This document shows positions 32,260 to 45,415 of a DNA stretch of 64,000 nt, piece by piece. Under the pieces are notes generated by a model, which worked only from the letters and a program-made list of their open reading frames with translations, searched no databases and was not told the origin of the DNA. Numbering within the stretch: the stretch's first letter is position 1; every line of letters starts with the position of its first letter. A program made the translations under genes and the position numbers. Source of the stretch: Sphaerolaimus hirsutus. Taxonomy: Eukaryota; Nematoda; Chromadorea; Monhysterida; Sphaerolaimidae. The stretch spans positions 186,001-250,000 of the forward strand of contig OZ038458.1 in assembly GCA_964036195.1 (NCBI GenBank), in the 5' to 3' direction.

Positions 32260-32453
32260 GTGCCTACACACACTAGTTTTCACCGTGAGATCGTGTCGGT
32301 GAAAATTTAAAGTTTAAAGTTTGATGTAATTTTTAAGGTGAAGTTTAAATTTAAAAATTTAAACACATAACGCATATTTACAATAAGAGTAGGCTGAATG
32401 TGGCCATTTCAGTTTTCACAGAAGTCACGGTGAAAACTTGTGTGTGTAGGGCC
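32260..32453. mobile_element. Small MITE with CTACACACACTAGTTTTCACCG ends, second copy
   Basis: Same ends as 31767-32011 and again flanked by ATT (32257-32259, 32454-32456). The interiors share AATAAGAGTAGGCTG. Confidence 0.65.
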
Positions 32454-32921
32454 ATTATAAGTTATTATTCTTAACATAACAAAAAAAAACATATTTCTAA
32501 TAACGTATTTACGTCTACTCGATAAATACATATCCTCGAGTACTGCGTAAATACGTTTACGTTTCCTCTCGAACAAATACCCGCACTCACTTACTCGTGT
32601 ACTTTCGAAAGTACGCGAGTACACGAGTACAGAAAACGTATTTCAGATGGGCTTTTTATATGCTTTTTCAGTGCACAATGTGGAAAATGTAAGGAAAAGG
32701 CTAAAAAAGGGAAATATCCAGCTTATAAAATATGTATACCTAACTAGTGATATTGAGGTGAAAAAGTGCGGAAATTTCTGAATTTGAGCGAACATTGTGG
32801 CAAAATTTCTTTAAAATACCCAACCCACTTCTACGTTTTACTGGGACAAAAGTAATAAACTCTCGTTTACTCATGATTAAAAGTATAAAAAAATTTACTT
32901 TACGTCTTCTGTACTCAGTGG

Positions 32922-33851
32922 TAGTGATGTTAAAGGCACCGGGAAAAATGGCACCGCACCGCACCGGCACCTTTGCCAACGCATGAAAAGGGCACCTGGC
33001 ACCCTGGGGCACCGGCCAGAAAATGGCACCGCACCGCACCGGCACCGGTGCCTTTTGAAAAAAATGGCACCGGCACCGAAGGGCACCGGCGGGTTGCCGG
33101 TGGTAGCACCGAAAGGCACCGCACCGGGCTGGAATTTCTGAAGTAAATATCGGGCAGTTTCTCAGTGGTCTCACCTTTGGAAGTGCATATTTCCATGAAT
33201 TTTCAACCGATTTTGATGGTTGAGCACTTAAAATGATCAGAATGATGTGGCAATCACTTTTATGAAGCAATTACAATGATTACAAAAGAAAGATAAAATA
33301 TTTTATTCACTGCAATGTCCATAGCCACTATTGTCTACTGATCGGAGTCGTTGCTGTACAGAGAATGGAACTATATCTGTCATAAACTGACAACTAATTT
33401 TGAACAAACAAGTAAGATAAATATAAAATATAAAAATGATTTAAAATTCAACAAAATTTTAGATTCGCTCATCAGATCACGTATCAGGTATAATGGATTT
33501 CACAGTAGGTATATTTATTTGATGGGATGTTTACAAAATAAGCCAAAAAACGGTTGGGTAAATATATCGCTGTTTTTTGAAATATGAATAAGCACATACT
33601 ATGGACAAAATTGCACAGCACATGAAGCCTTGGCCGGTGCCTTTCCCGGTGCCTTTTACTTTGGCCCTGGTGCTAGCACCGGCAAAAAAATGGCACCGCA
33701 CCGCACCAGCACCGGTGCTATTCCGAAAAAAATGGCACCAGCACCGGCATGGCACCCCTGAAGATTGCAATGGCACCGCACCAGCACCGGTGCTGGTGCC
33801 CTTCGGTGCCCAGCACCGGGGCACCGGTGCCCCGGTGCCTTTACATCACTA
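32922..33851. mobile_element. hAT-like element with GGCACCG repeats, copy 2
   Basis: TAGTGATGTTAAAGGCACC...ACATCACTA with a perfect 8-bp duplication CTCAGTGG (32914-32921, 33852-33859). Nearly the same sequence as 4684-5619 along its whole length, so both moved recently from a common source. Confidence 0.92.
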
Positions 33852-34484
33852 CTCAGTGGTGAGTAAAAAATAAATACTTAACGTTTACGTTTACAATTGA
33901 CAATAAGGATACCTCTCTTGGCCAATTATCCAGTCACATTTCAAATAAAGTGAGAACGATAAACTGAGAATTATAAATATTCAGTGACTTGTTGGAGAGT
34001 TTACGGTAAATGGCAGATTCTGTCACTTCCGTCAAAATGTTTAGAAGATTAATTAAGTGTAAACGTATTAGTCATTCTCTATTATTGGCTGTGTGCCTGT
34101 GTACACACCAGTGATGGAATGGCGCCATGGCGCTGGCGCAATTTGAGGGCGCCTTAGGGCGCTGCGCCATGGCACCATTGGCCCTTGGCGCCCTTTTTCG
34201 AGGTCGTCCTTGGCGCCTGGCGCCCACATTCTGAAAGGCGCTATTGGTGCTTGGCGCTAGGGCTCGAAACTCGATTTTTTTCAAACTCGAGTTCGAGTCA
34301 CAACTCAAAATTTTTTCCATCGCTAGGCTGGTTTTATTTTTGCAACTTTATTTGTGCAACTTCAAGAAATTGAACATGTAACCTATATTTTTGCTTTATT
34401 TTTATAGTAAAGTGAACTGTTTGCATTTTTGAATGGTAGTGTTTTTTTAACCCTCTAGCCTCTGTATGGTGAATGAATGGTGGG

Positions 34485-34951
34485 TAACGATGGCAAAAAA
34501 AAAATTCAAAAATTCGAAAACGTTTTCGAACTTTTGAACACGCGGTGAAGAAAATATACATAAAAATCGATTTTTTTCAAAAGATTCGAAAAGAGTGTTC
34601 GAATTTTTTTAGGTAATTTGAGGCATTGATATGTATTCTTAAGTTCGACGTTCTAAATCAATTGACAATTGACTTGCGGTGTGTCTAAGCTGTAATAAAG
34701 ACGGAAAACGTTGAGTTCCGAGTTCAATCAAGTTTTGAGTAAAAAAATTTTCAAAAAATTTGAAAACTATTTTAAAAATTTCGAAAAGTACCCAAAAAAA
34801 ATTGAAAACTACAAAAAATTCGAAAATTCGAAAACCAAATTCAAAAGTTTGAAAACTGTTTTGGGGAAAAATTTGAAAATTTGAAAAGTCAATTTTGGAA
34901 AAAAACACTTCAAAATCTAAATACTTTTTTCTTGAGTGTTTGCCATCGTTA
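34485..34951. mobile_element. hAT-like MITE with TAACGATGG termini
   Basis: TAACGATGGC...GCCATCGTTA with a perfect 8-bp duplication ATGGTGGG (34477-34484, 34952-34959). The interior is almost entirely AAAATTCGAAAA-like words. Confidence 0.9.
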
Positions 34952-35348
34952 ATGGTGGGGGCTCACTTTCCACACACACAGATTGTACCTACACAAATGA
35001 GTTCATGCCATTATATTGGCCCCTTCATAGGCACCATAACGCATAACATGACACCATTGGCAATTGAAACTTGAGTTTTAACATCATTCAATACATATGT
35101 CAAGATAATCAATGATATATTTATCATGCATATTGTGTGGAAATGCGCACTGTGCGCAAAATTTTTGAAAAATATGTCAACACAATTAATATCAGATTTG
35201 AACTTTTGTGGACATTATAAAATGGGAACCCTGCTCGAAATTCATCAAAATTTCAAGTCGAGTCAGGCAAAAACCTCGAGTCTCGAGTCAGGGCCATATT
35301 TTTCCGGTCGAGTCGGCGAGTCGAGTTGGTACCCAATGTTACCCTCGA

Positions 35349-35385
35349 GTAACGAGTCGAGTCGAGTCGAGTCGAGTCGAGTCGA
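35349..35385. repeat. (GAGTC)n microsatellite
   Basis: About seven tandem GAGTC units, within a wider CGAGTC-rich segment (35260-35390) that ends in TTCGAGCCCTA. GCTCGAAACTCG near 34260 is the inverted partner, so it may be the end of another hAT-like element. Confidence 0.75.
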
Positions 35386-35662
35386 GTTCGAGCCCTACGC
35401 CCAGCGCTTTAATCAAATTCAGGTCCTGGCATTTTAGTTTGAACAAACAAATTTATCGAGATAATTGAGTTTGATCACAGGCATTAATTGCTTCATTAAA
35501 TTTTAAATGCGGAGTTGGCAAGTAAACATGGTCATATTGAATTCCCTTTAGAAAAACAGCGTGTGTTTCTTCCTCTATTTTTTTGTAAAACTTGTGCCGA
35601 TTGCGCAAGTGGACTAGTAGTCAAAATGATAAAATGAGAAGTAAAAAAATAAAAACGAAGTA

Positions 35663-36554
35663 CCGTATTTCCTCGAAATACCGCCACCTTGAATTACCCC
35701 CTCGAAATACCCCCAGGTCCTTTCGAGCTAAAAACACCCCCCTTGAAATACCCCCGTCAGGAATAATGTACACCATGTATTTTATGCAATCTACATTGCT
35801 GCCAATTTGCATCACAGCTACACTTACAGTAGTTTGTGTACGTTCATGTGTATCCCGTTTTATCACATTTATTTCCAGTGTTGGGAAAGTAACACACCCT
35901 AGTAAAAACCTACGATCCTTCACGGGAATTTTTGGCGAAATAATAAATCACCCTCAGATAACCCCCCCCCCCACCTCGACATACCCCCTCAAAATGTGCA
36001 CTCTGAAAAATAAACCCCTGGGGCCAGATTTAATTCTCCCTACAGATTTGTAGGGTAGGGCGTATGCCCGATAGATTTTTTAAAGTTCAGCCGCATCGAC
36101 GCACATGCACCGAGAGCAAGGCGGTTCGTAAAATATACGAAACCATCCCTTAAGGTCGCCGATGCTTTTGTGTAGTCAGGTGGTCACGTCTTTAGTGTTC
36201 ACTGTCTGCAACCGAAACCATGAGGGCAGCGACAAGAAAGAAATGCATGCACGAGCGTACAAAAGCGCGACTTCTGCGAGTAACCCGCCCGACAAAATAA
36301 AATAAAAAGCGAATTGGCAGACGGTCAAGAAATGACGAAATCGTGATTTCCGAGCCAAAATCGAAGCGATATACGTTAGATTGCAATATCGGCAACCTTC
36401 AAGGATGGTTTCGTATATTTTACGAACCGCCTTGCTCTCGGTGCATGTGCGTCGATGCGGCTGAACTTTAAAAAATCTATCGGGCGTACGCCCTACCCTA
36501 CAAATCTGTAGGGAGTATTAAATCTGGCCCCTGAGGGTATTTCGAGAAAATAGG
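35663..36554. mobile_element. TA-flanked C-rich element (CCGTATT family) with a nested palindrome
   Basis: Left end CCGTATTTCCTCGAAATACC, right end TATTTCGAGAAAATAGG, TA on both sides. A 511-bp palindrome (36021-36531) interrupts the CCCCTG...GGGTATTTC motif near its right end. Confidence 0.8.
36021..36531. mobile_element. Palindromic foldback element, nested
   Basis: Arms of about 130 bases start GGGGCCAGATTTAAT and are nearly perfect inverse complements (for example ACGAAACCATCC against GGATGGTTTCGT). Flanked by CCCCTG/CCCTGAG, suggesting a short duplication that overlaps the termini. Confidence 0.8.
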
Positions 36555-36627
36555 TAAACTTTTTATTTATCATTACACTTGTCACTTGAATATTAAAAGG
36601 TTTCCGACTTCTCCACTTGCCACTGGC

Positions 36628-36870
36628 TAGTGATGGAAAAGCGCCAGAAAAAAGGGCGCCAGGCGCCAATGGCGCCATGGCGCCATTCGGAAACTGGGCG
36701 CCAAGCGCCAAGGGCGCCACAGAAAAATGGCGCCAGGCGCCAAGGGCGCCATGGCGTTTTTTAGAAAGTGGGCGCCACAGAAAAAGGGCGCCAAGCGCCA
36801 ATGGCGCCATGGCGCGGCGCCCTTTGGCGCACTCAAATGGCGCCAGCGCCATGGCGCCATTCCATCACTA
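36628..36870. mobile_element. hAT-like MITE with GGCGCC repeats
   Basis: TAGTGATGG...CCATCACTA with a perfect 8-bp duplication CCACTGGC (36620-36627, 36871-36878). The interior is runs of GGCGCCA(A/T)GGCGCC. Related GGCGCCATGGCGC fragments lie near 34110-34260, 40290-40330, 43975-44015, 44290-44340 and 61515-61585. Confidence 0.92.
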
Positions 36871-37052
36871 CCACTGGCTCCAGGTTGTCGTATTTACTTC
36901 CGTCTGAAAATTAGATTTGTACGTTTCTGTTATAAAAATGATAAATTTTACATTGATGAAATGATGAATCATTATTTGATTACTGATTTAATAAAAAAAA
37001 ATTACATTTGTTCCTCCAGGATTACATTATTTGTGTAAGGACTTATACTGTT

Positions 37053-38285
37053 TATAAACACCTTCCCGGTCACGTCCGGCACCCTATTTTTGATGACACT
37101 TGTGACATCCTATCTCCAGTTCTATGGTGCGCCAGAAGCTGAAACTTGGGGGAAATATTGATGGGACCCCCCTCTACTTCACATGAATTTGGGGGGTCGC
37201 GGTGACCTCTTTAGAGGGTGGGTTGCCATAAGTACAAAAATTTTATTGGCTTTTCTGGTGTCCCTCACAGGTCCGGCACCCACTGATTTTTTAGCTGTGG
37301 GAGGGCTATAAAGCTAAAATTTTGGGGATGTGTTACCAACACCCCTCCCCTACTATACACTATTCAAAAATGTGAGATTAATGTGAAAAATTTCTAAAAT
37401 ATTCTTTTATTTTCTAAAAAAACATGACCACCCAATATATGGATGACTAATAATTCACTTCAGAACTTTTTTATTAGACACTTGAAAAGCTGGTTTACGA
37501 TACTTTAAAGTGAAGGGGTTGATGATTAAAGTTATGTAAAGAACCACACCTCTAAAATGCCTGCATTGCAAAATTTACTTGGGGGGAATTTCAAAGTGTA
37601 AATTTTGTAAATTTTTGTTCCTGGAATGATGTCATTATGATGTCATAAAATTCCCCCAAGTAAATTTTGCAATGTAGGCATTTTAGAGGTATGGTTCTTT
37701 ACATAACTTTTATCATCAAACCCTTCCCTTTAAAGTATCGTAAACCAGCTCTTCAAGTGTCTAATAAAAAAGTTCCAAAAAGTGAATTATTTGTCATCCA
37801 TCTATTGGGTGGTCATGTTTTTTTATGTCATGTCAATGGGACAGTCGATTTTTTCGATGAAACGAAATGGCTCAAAAAGAGACCCTGCGAAGCGAGCGAT
37901 TTTTCAACTTTTAAAATAAAATTAGTTTTGGATATGCATGGTACATGTTGCAATTTGGATATGTGTATCAAATTGCATCCTTAATCGCTTTATTTCACAT
38001 TAATTGTGCATTTTCTACACTACTGTGTTCATTTTTGTACCAGAAACCAGTGACGGACCCGATGGGACAGTTTATTTTTTCAATGAAATGAAATTGAACC
38101 GCGGCAACCGGGAATTTAGTGAGTCGCCGGAGGCCGCCCTGAGGGGGTACAGTAGGGGAGGGTATTGTTAAGAGTGGTATTACAATCACATAATAAAACA
38201 ATACTAAATAATACATAGTAGTAGAAATAATACTACAGGGAGTTAAATCAAAAATAGGGTGCCGGACCTGACCGGGAAGGTGTTT
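37053..38285. mobile_element. MITE with ACACCTTCCCGG termini and an internal palindrome
   Basis: Outer ends ACACCTTCCCGGTCACGTCC and CTGACCGGGAAGGTGT are inverted, next to TTATA/TATATA. Inside, 37418-37822 is a palindrome with arms near 190 bases. Copies of the GTCCGGCACCC motif recur internally. No transposase recognised. Confidence 0.6.
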
Positions 38286-38729
38286 ATATAGGTATATTTC
38301 TGAATTCATGACATTTTCCATATTTCTTGCCAAAAAATTGTTTAAATTATACAAATATCTACAAAATAATGATATTAACATTGGGCCCCCAGTAGCTGGA
38401 TGTCAACTGGATTTATGTCAACTAAATTTTGGTTTATTATGTGATCTCAACTTTCATATGTGATAGAGCATAGTTTATATTTTATATTGTGACAGTAAAT
38501 TTTAATTGTTTCTGTTAATTTAAATGTGATTCAAAAATTGTATCATTTAGTTGACATTAGTTGGCATTCTGTTGACAAAAATATGCGATGTCAACTAGCT
38601 AGCGGGGGTCCAATAGAACGGTACTGACAATAAGTATCTACCTTATTCGGAAAAATAAAAATTGTACTCCAATGAAGTATGTATCATTATTTTTTACCTA
38701 AATTTGTGGGCATTTTTGTCCATCGTGAG

Positions 38730-39201
38730 CAGAGTTGTTAGAGTTACTGGACTTTTTTAAAGTATATGTAAATGTAAGTATCCTTTTTTTACTCGTCACA
38801 AAGTATAGAAAATCTAAAATACTTTTTTTATTCGCACTCATGTGTAAATGTGAGTAAAACACTTTTTCTCCTAGGAAAATGTAATAGCGAGCACTTTTTT
38901 TCCTGGAAAACGTAAGAGCTACTACTTTTTACATTTTACACTGGAAGACATAATAGATGTTGTTTTTGGTGATTACCTATTTAGAAAAATGATATGATTA
39001 CTTCAAAAATTTTGTATTTTAGCAACAGAAAATTGTGATTAGCAACGAAAAATACATTTTCTCTGTACGCGTGTACTTTTAAAATGTACGCATAAGAGTG
39101 AGTACATTACTTTTTTTTAAGTACCTATATGTAAACGAATTCACCGCGTACTCGCGTACGCGTATTTTTCGAGTAAATGTACGTACATTTTAACAACTGT
39201 G
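38730..39201. mobile_element. hAT-like MITE, CAGAGTTG family
   Basis: CAGAGTTGTTAGAG...TTTTAACAACTGTG with a perfect 8-bp duplication ATCGTGAG (38722-38729, 39202-39209). Interior of GTACGCGTA and ACTTTTTT words. Confidence 0.9.
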
Positions 39202-39209
39202 ATCGTGAG

Positions 39210-40477
39210 TTATTCATAAATGCAGTGTATAATCACACGCATGATACCACATTATTTATGTAAATAGTTATTATATCCATAAAAGATGCAGATATTATAA
39301 TAATTTCCCTCCAAAACGCTTAAAAAATCCCCGCTGCGAACAAAGCAATCGGCTCTGATTAAAGACACATGCAAAATTACCCTTTGCATGATCAACATCA
39401 CGCGACAAAACGATCATCACCAATTTTGCAACCCCATTGTTCGGGCACGATTTCCGCCCACAAATCTACCATAAAACATATTTTTCATGCCCATTTCCAC
39501 CGGCCGAATGGGGCCCAATTTTTGATCCTTTAAATGTGCCGCTAAAGAGGCAACGAAAGTCGTAAATTGGCATCCTGGTGTGCGAGCGCTTTTGCATGCC
39601 GCGCGCCACATTTTGAACTATTATAGTTTTGCGGCGACTCGAGTCACGACCCGGAATAACTCGGGTCAAAATTTGGGGGTTTTTTCCTGCTGAGAAAATT
39701 TTGCCTAAAATTGGCTTTGGAGCTAGAAATTGAGTTCAGGGTCCAAAATCTTGGACTATGTGACTTGCCATGTCCCTGTGAATGACATAAACTTCATTTA
39801 TTTCATTTGGCACTTAATGGTACTGCACAAATTAGTTTACTGTCGGTAAACTAAAAATTAAGAGTTCCCTAAAGTTTTAAAATTTGGCAGCGTGTGTGTG
39901 CAGCGATATAAGAAATTAGTGTGTGCAGCGATATAAGACCATTGGACCTTCAACACAAAAATTTACACAATAGAATTGTAAATCTATTTATTTTGTCTTA
40001 AATTTCTCATTTGAAATGAAGGACCCCAGTAAACTATTTATCAATCTGACCTCTGAGTCAAAACTCGTCAAACTTATTTTTATAATTTTGACCCGACCTC
40101 AAACCGGGTCGGGTCATAACGGGTCGCTTTTCTATCTCTAGTAATTGTTCTCTAATGTTGTATTTTTATAAATATGATGTGGGGGCAAGACAAACGCAAA
40201 TATGACAGTGATTACTTTGAGCGGATTGCAGAAATTGCCATAATACAATGGCACTGGGAGTGGTCACAATAGGTGCCATGGAATGCGCCATGGCATCTTT
40301 CATTTTGGTGCCTGGCGCCATTAAAAGTTTGGCGTTGGACATCGAGTTTTTGGAGAATGTCTCTCAATAAACAGCAATTCACTTGACTTACACAACCTTC
40401 GTTGCTGCCTCACTATTTTGTTGTCTCATGATTTAAAGAAACATTCAAAATTGCAAGCGTTTCCATGCATTTCCATA
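39210..40477. other. Non-coding, no gene recognised
   Basis: AT-rich with fragments of the GTGTGCAGCGATATAAG repeat (about 39890-39945) and a GGCGCC fragment near 40300. Nothing with coding signatures. Confidence 0.4.
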
Positions 40478-40482
40478 CCAGG

Positions 40483-40767
40483 GTGCGGTCCCAAGCCCTG
40501 TAAAGTGTAAAGTAAAGTGTCAAATGTAAAGTCAAATGCAAAGTCAAAATGTCAATTGTCATGCAAAGTGTCAAATGTAAAGTTAAGTGTCAATTGTGTA
40601 TCCAAGTCTAATTTTTGATATCCAAATCTTATGTTTTTGTACCCAAATCTTATATCGAATAACAAGATTTGGATACAAAAACATTTGACTTTACATTTGT
40701 CACTTTACTTTACATTTGATTATACATTTTACACTTTACCTTACAATTTAAAGGGCTTGGTACCGCC
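40483..40767. mobile_element. Foldback element of the CCAG-target family
   Basis: CCAGG on both sides (40478-40482, 40768-40772). Ends GTGCGGTCCCAAGCCC and GGGCTTGGTACCGCC are inverted. Arms of AAAGTGTCAAATGTAAAG words and a TATCCAAATCTTATG loop as in the copy at 2067. Confidence 0.85.
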
Positions 40768-40772
40768 CCAGG

Positions 40773-43410
40773 GTCTGGCACAGAAATAACTTTTTATAAA
40801 CAAATCCTGGCGCCTGGCGCCAAGATTTTCCAGGTGCCAAAAATCAAAGCTCCATTTTTCCACCCACAATTTGTCACGAGTTTATGATGATCGGTCACGC
40901 GCCAGGGCCAGATTCCAAATCCAAATACGGTAATTGGCGCTTAATTTCGAAAGTGAATCATTTCCGATGTGCACAACAATTTCACAGGGATTAACTAAAT
41001 ACCCAGTGCGAAAATAATGATCGCACAATTAGGATATTTATGAAATTTGAATGATCGAAATGGGTGTTAAACTAGTTTATTTCGAGAGTCAGCGGGTGGT
41101 TTTTGCAGTTTTTGTCACTAAAATCTTTATTTCGTTTTGGAAGCGTACTGGTTTACACTTTAAATTGGGTATTTGTGAAAACTAGCACGAATTTGAAACA
41201 CAAATTTCATTTCTCTCAATTTTCATTCTGATTTCTCCTCAAAATATACTCCACACAAAATATACCACATATTCTTTGTAAAATATCTGTCTAAATTATT
41301 GTTATTCTGGAATAACTGTTAATCTTTTAAATAACTTTAGTACGCACCAATGTAAAAAGTCTCTCCGAAAATTGAAATCGTAAATTACGTAAATTATGAA
41401 ATCGTAATTACCTAGGTAAATTAAATGGTTTTTGAAAAATATGATTATTTTTACTTCATCACACTTTCAGAATCCTCCCTTGTCAGACAAGGAGTCTCCT
41501 AAAATGGCATCTAATAACGCAGTTAATGAAATTTCTAGCTTCCGGAAAAATTAGTCTATAGGGTGAAAATTAAATCATACAAGGGTAAATCATAAAAGTA
41601 AGCTAAAAAGTTTAGTTTACGCTGGCAAACTAGTGCGCACCGCCATTTTCAAACATGTAATGTTTAATTTAACAATCGATTCAACAAGGTATTACAGGTG
41701 AAAAATGCATTTACAATCTACCTATTTATGACTTGTTTATCACACTCGAACATTTTTATTTACAATCCTCCACGCCGATAATTTTCCATTATCAAGTTTC
41801 ATTTCGCCTCGAGCGGCAGTTTTTTCTTATCAAATTGCCAAATAAAACGCAATTTTTACTTGATTGCATCACGCTCTATGGTGCTGCACTAATAAAATAA
41901 GCGTCTTACTTCCAGAAAGTTGAGCGTGGTCACCCCCCCCCCCCTTAGCCCGTCAAGTTTTGCAAGCGCATAATTAGTCGTCATAAAATTGCCATTATGG
42001 GTGTTTACACTTGTGTAGGTATAATTGCAGGGTGGTTCATTTATTTTATTTATTTGCCATTTTATTTTTTGGGGGAGGGGGGTGTGAAATTCTTCTGTGT
42101 AATTGAACTTGAATATTTTTAGACAATGGTAATTTTTCTGCCCCAAAGACAGAGATACAAATATTAGGTTTTGTACTTAACTACTTATTATCATTGATAA
42201 TAATTATCATTATCATTGATGGAGTGGCATTTGAGTTATGCATTCAAATCTTTTTCTTTGGAAGCAAACCAAACATATCTACCATAAGGAATTTCAAAAT
42301 TTTAGTGTGTTTTGTGCCAATATGTATGATTTTACAAAATGAAAATAAAAAATTGTCCTTCACTGCACCATGATTTTGCATATGCACATTTGCACATGCA
42401 AACCTTTTGCACAGCCACGCTGTATCTTCTCGAGGTATTGCAAATACAAATCTCTAATTATCGGGCCACCCTGGTTGAAATACATTCATTCGGTGAAAAG
42501 TGGGCGGAGCTTAAACGTTTATCCCCGCCGCTGGTAAATAGTTCCCCTTGACGATCTTATTTTACTCTCATTTGCTCATTAGTGTGTTAGAAGCGGAATT
42601 AGTGTTGTGGAATTGTTGTTGATATTTTAGCGAGTTTTTTTTGACAATTTATTTTAGCTTTATCTTCAAGATGAATCACAAAATTGCATGAATTTGTGAT
42701 GCAGTGTTATTTAATATATTTTGATACGTAGGAAAATAGATATTGTTTCTGAAAATTCTAGAAAATGTAGACGTGTTGAACAAATTGCATCATTCCACAA
42801 ATGCTGTTAATATTTAAACATGTAATAATGCCCCTTGTCCTTGTGCCGTAAGTGTGTAGCGAAAATCCTTCCCAATTAATGCTGAAAACGATACGAATTT
42901 ATGAAATAGGTGACTCTGAAAGTATTAACTAGTACGTATTTATTTAATACACAAATAAAATGTGCCCAAGTGCCCTTGACATTTTCTGGAATATGTTTTT
43001 GACTGATGTCACTTATTCTTCGGTGTTTATGACATTGCAAGCTATAAATGTCGTCACTTAATTGGCTTCATTCAGTAATAATTATTTTCAAGATTTGATT
43101 TTATTAACCCCCTTGACGCGTTTTTTTTATAGCTTACTGACTTCTTGTATTTAAAGCCAAGCGAGAGCTCATATACATTTTATTATAAAATATTTTCTAT
43201 TCACTGGTCAAATATTTAGGTAGTCTCAGCTATAAATATAAATAAAATTCAGCTGAATACGTATACCTATAAGAAAATCGTCAGAATTTTTCTCAGCATT
43301 TTTTTTATACCTAATTATGGTTCTTTTTCTTTATTTCGCGTGTCTATGCGCTGAGAAAAAGGTAAGGGTTAATTTTTTGTTGCGCAGTTATGATATTGCA
43401 CAGATGCATT
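40773..43410. other. Non-coding, no gene recognised
   Basis: About 2.6 kb of AT-rich sequence. Short open frames lack domains. Likely intergenic, possibly including regulatory DNA of the downstream homeobox gene. Confidence 0.35.
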
Positions 43411-43412
43411 TA

Positions 43413-43661
43413 CCGTATTTCCTCGAAATACCCCCCCCCCCCCCTCAAAATGGGCACTATGAGTTTGTGGTCCGGGAAATGCGTAACAGACGTTCAAAAG
43501 ACTTACTGTGTTATGTTAGAACATCGTTTATACCGTCTACATCCTTATATAAGGCTGTAAAAACTCATAAATGGTGGTTATTATTGCATTTTTCACGTTT
43601 TTCTCTCAAAATTTACACTCTGAAATAATAAACCCCCGGGGGGTAATTCGAGGAAATACGG
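43413..43661. mobile_element. TA-flanked C-rich element (CCGTATT family), short copy
   Basis: CCGTATTTCCTCGAAATACC...AATTCGAGGAAATACGG with TA outside both ends. Confidence 0.85.
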
Positions 43662-43663
43662 TA

Positions 43664-45415
43664 GTTCTCTGTCATTTTTCCAATAACCTTTTCCTGCAAA
43701 ACACTTTAATCGTGATTTTAACGTTAAAACAAACATTTCGACTAAGATTCCCGCGCCTGTCTCTCCCAAATATAAAAATTAATCTTTGCTCATTAATTAA
43801 TCAGTTCAATTTACAAGCTGCGTCAATGGGCGATCAGATAATCTAGAGAATTATCCCCATCCATTCCATATCCTAATTCCATAGGCTTCATATCAGACGG
43901 AAAGATCTTAGAAAATCGGATTTCGATACAAGCTGCGTTAGTGTTTTACATGGAGCTAATCATCAATAAAACGAGTGGCGCCATGGCGCCATGATTTTGG
44001 CGCCATTGGCGCTGCACACACTAGTTTAATGAGTAATGAGATTTGCAAAATTTGGTAAAATTGTAAGTCATTTGAGTTTACTTGGATCTTTTATATTTAG
44101 TCTGCGTCAACTGTAGTTTACGAACACATTATTCCAGTGAACTGAAATGCCCTTCAAATTTGATTTATGAGTTTATTAAATTTACTATTTTACTGCCAGT
44201 AAATTAGTGTGTGCACCGACTTACGTTCCAATTAAACCTAATTTGCTACACCGTTTTTCATGTGACATCAACATTGCAAAGTGTTATTCGCGGCGCCAAT
44301 TATTTTTGGCGCTGGCGCCATATTTTCTCTGGCGCCGTTCCAGCCCCAGAAGCGATAATCAGTAATCACTAAATAATCGCCTGTGTGAGCGATCGGGCTC
44401 CATTGCTGACGTGATATGCTTGAGCGCTTTAGATAAAGACCATTTTTATAAGCCCATAGCTATTGCACCAGGGGCTTGTTGCATTTCAATATTTACGTTT
44501 TAAAATAGACAATTTTGGTTGATTTTGTATTGCTGATATTTGTTTATTTTTTTTTTGGGGGGGGGGAGTTTGGCGTACATCCAAAGCCCGAAAATGGAAA
44601 TAAATGTTACAGGAACGCCTCAAAAAATCACAAATCCAATTTCACAATATGTACATTCCTAGGCATTTTTCCCGCCGCGACTACATTTAGTCTGGGCGCA
44701 ATTCAGCTTGGCGCCACGCGCCAAATCCAAATCCACATAACCCACGGGTGTCATTTTCCCCTTTCTGTGTTTCCTTCCGCCCGTCCTGTGTTTCAAAATG
44801 CCTTTGAAATGTGTTTCCACGCCGCCGTCTCATTACGCGGTGATTAATCTACCCCCGATTTTGCTGTATTTTATATTGTCTCACGCTGTTTTTGCGATCG
44901 CCGAAAGGTGATCTTTGTAATCGCGCCGGGAATTATGCTAATTATGGTGTTATTTCTTGATATTTTGCGATTTTGGCGCGTGCGCGACAGATGCCTAACG
45001 CTCTGCGGGTTGCCGGATTTTCGCCGCTGCCCCCCCCCATAGTAAGCCTGAAAACCAGCGGCAGAATTTGCCATTTATTTCATTTGCCATTTATGATTGT
45101 AGCCATGCAGTTTGGCGAACTCGTAAGTCTGTTTTGAACACATTTGAGTTTACCAGAATGAATCATTGTACCATATCATCGATAAAATTGTACCATACCT
45201 TGATCATTGTCAACGGTAGTTGACAGACTCCTCATTCTGGTCAACTAAAATCTGTTCAAAATAGATTGACCGGTTTCCCACGTTACCGTGGTTCTCAGCG
45301 CATTTTTTTCATTAGATTACATTCAATTAAAAAATTTCTTCATTCGCGTAGATTGTCGATCTGCAGCTACATTGCTAACAGACAGCTAAAAATTATTAAA
45401 TATCACCACAGCAAA
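43664..45415. other. Upstream region of the homeobox gene
   Basis: No other gene seen. Contains a GTGCACACACTAGTTTA...TAAATTAGTGTGTGCACC small repeat pair (about 44010-44222), GGCGCC fragments and a TTTACCAGAATGAATCATTG inverted repeat near 45150-45270. Promoter and 5' untranslated region probably lie in the last several hundred bases, but no core element is convincing. Confidence 0.4.

Noticed and set aside
35383-35400. GTTCGAGCCCTA as a tRNA T-arm
   Set aside because: No acceptor stem or anticodon arm nearby. It is the end of a CGAGTC-rich repeat.
44515-44847. 110-codon open frame on the + strand
   Set aside because: Starts in a T-rich and G-run segment, mixes unrelated composition, no domain. 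Treated as chance.
45266-45415. In-frame extension of hbn exon 1 upstream to 45266
   Set aside because: Open, but of low-complexity AT-rich character without homology. The ATG at 45416 has a better context and directly precedes the eh1-like motif.
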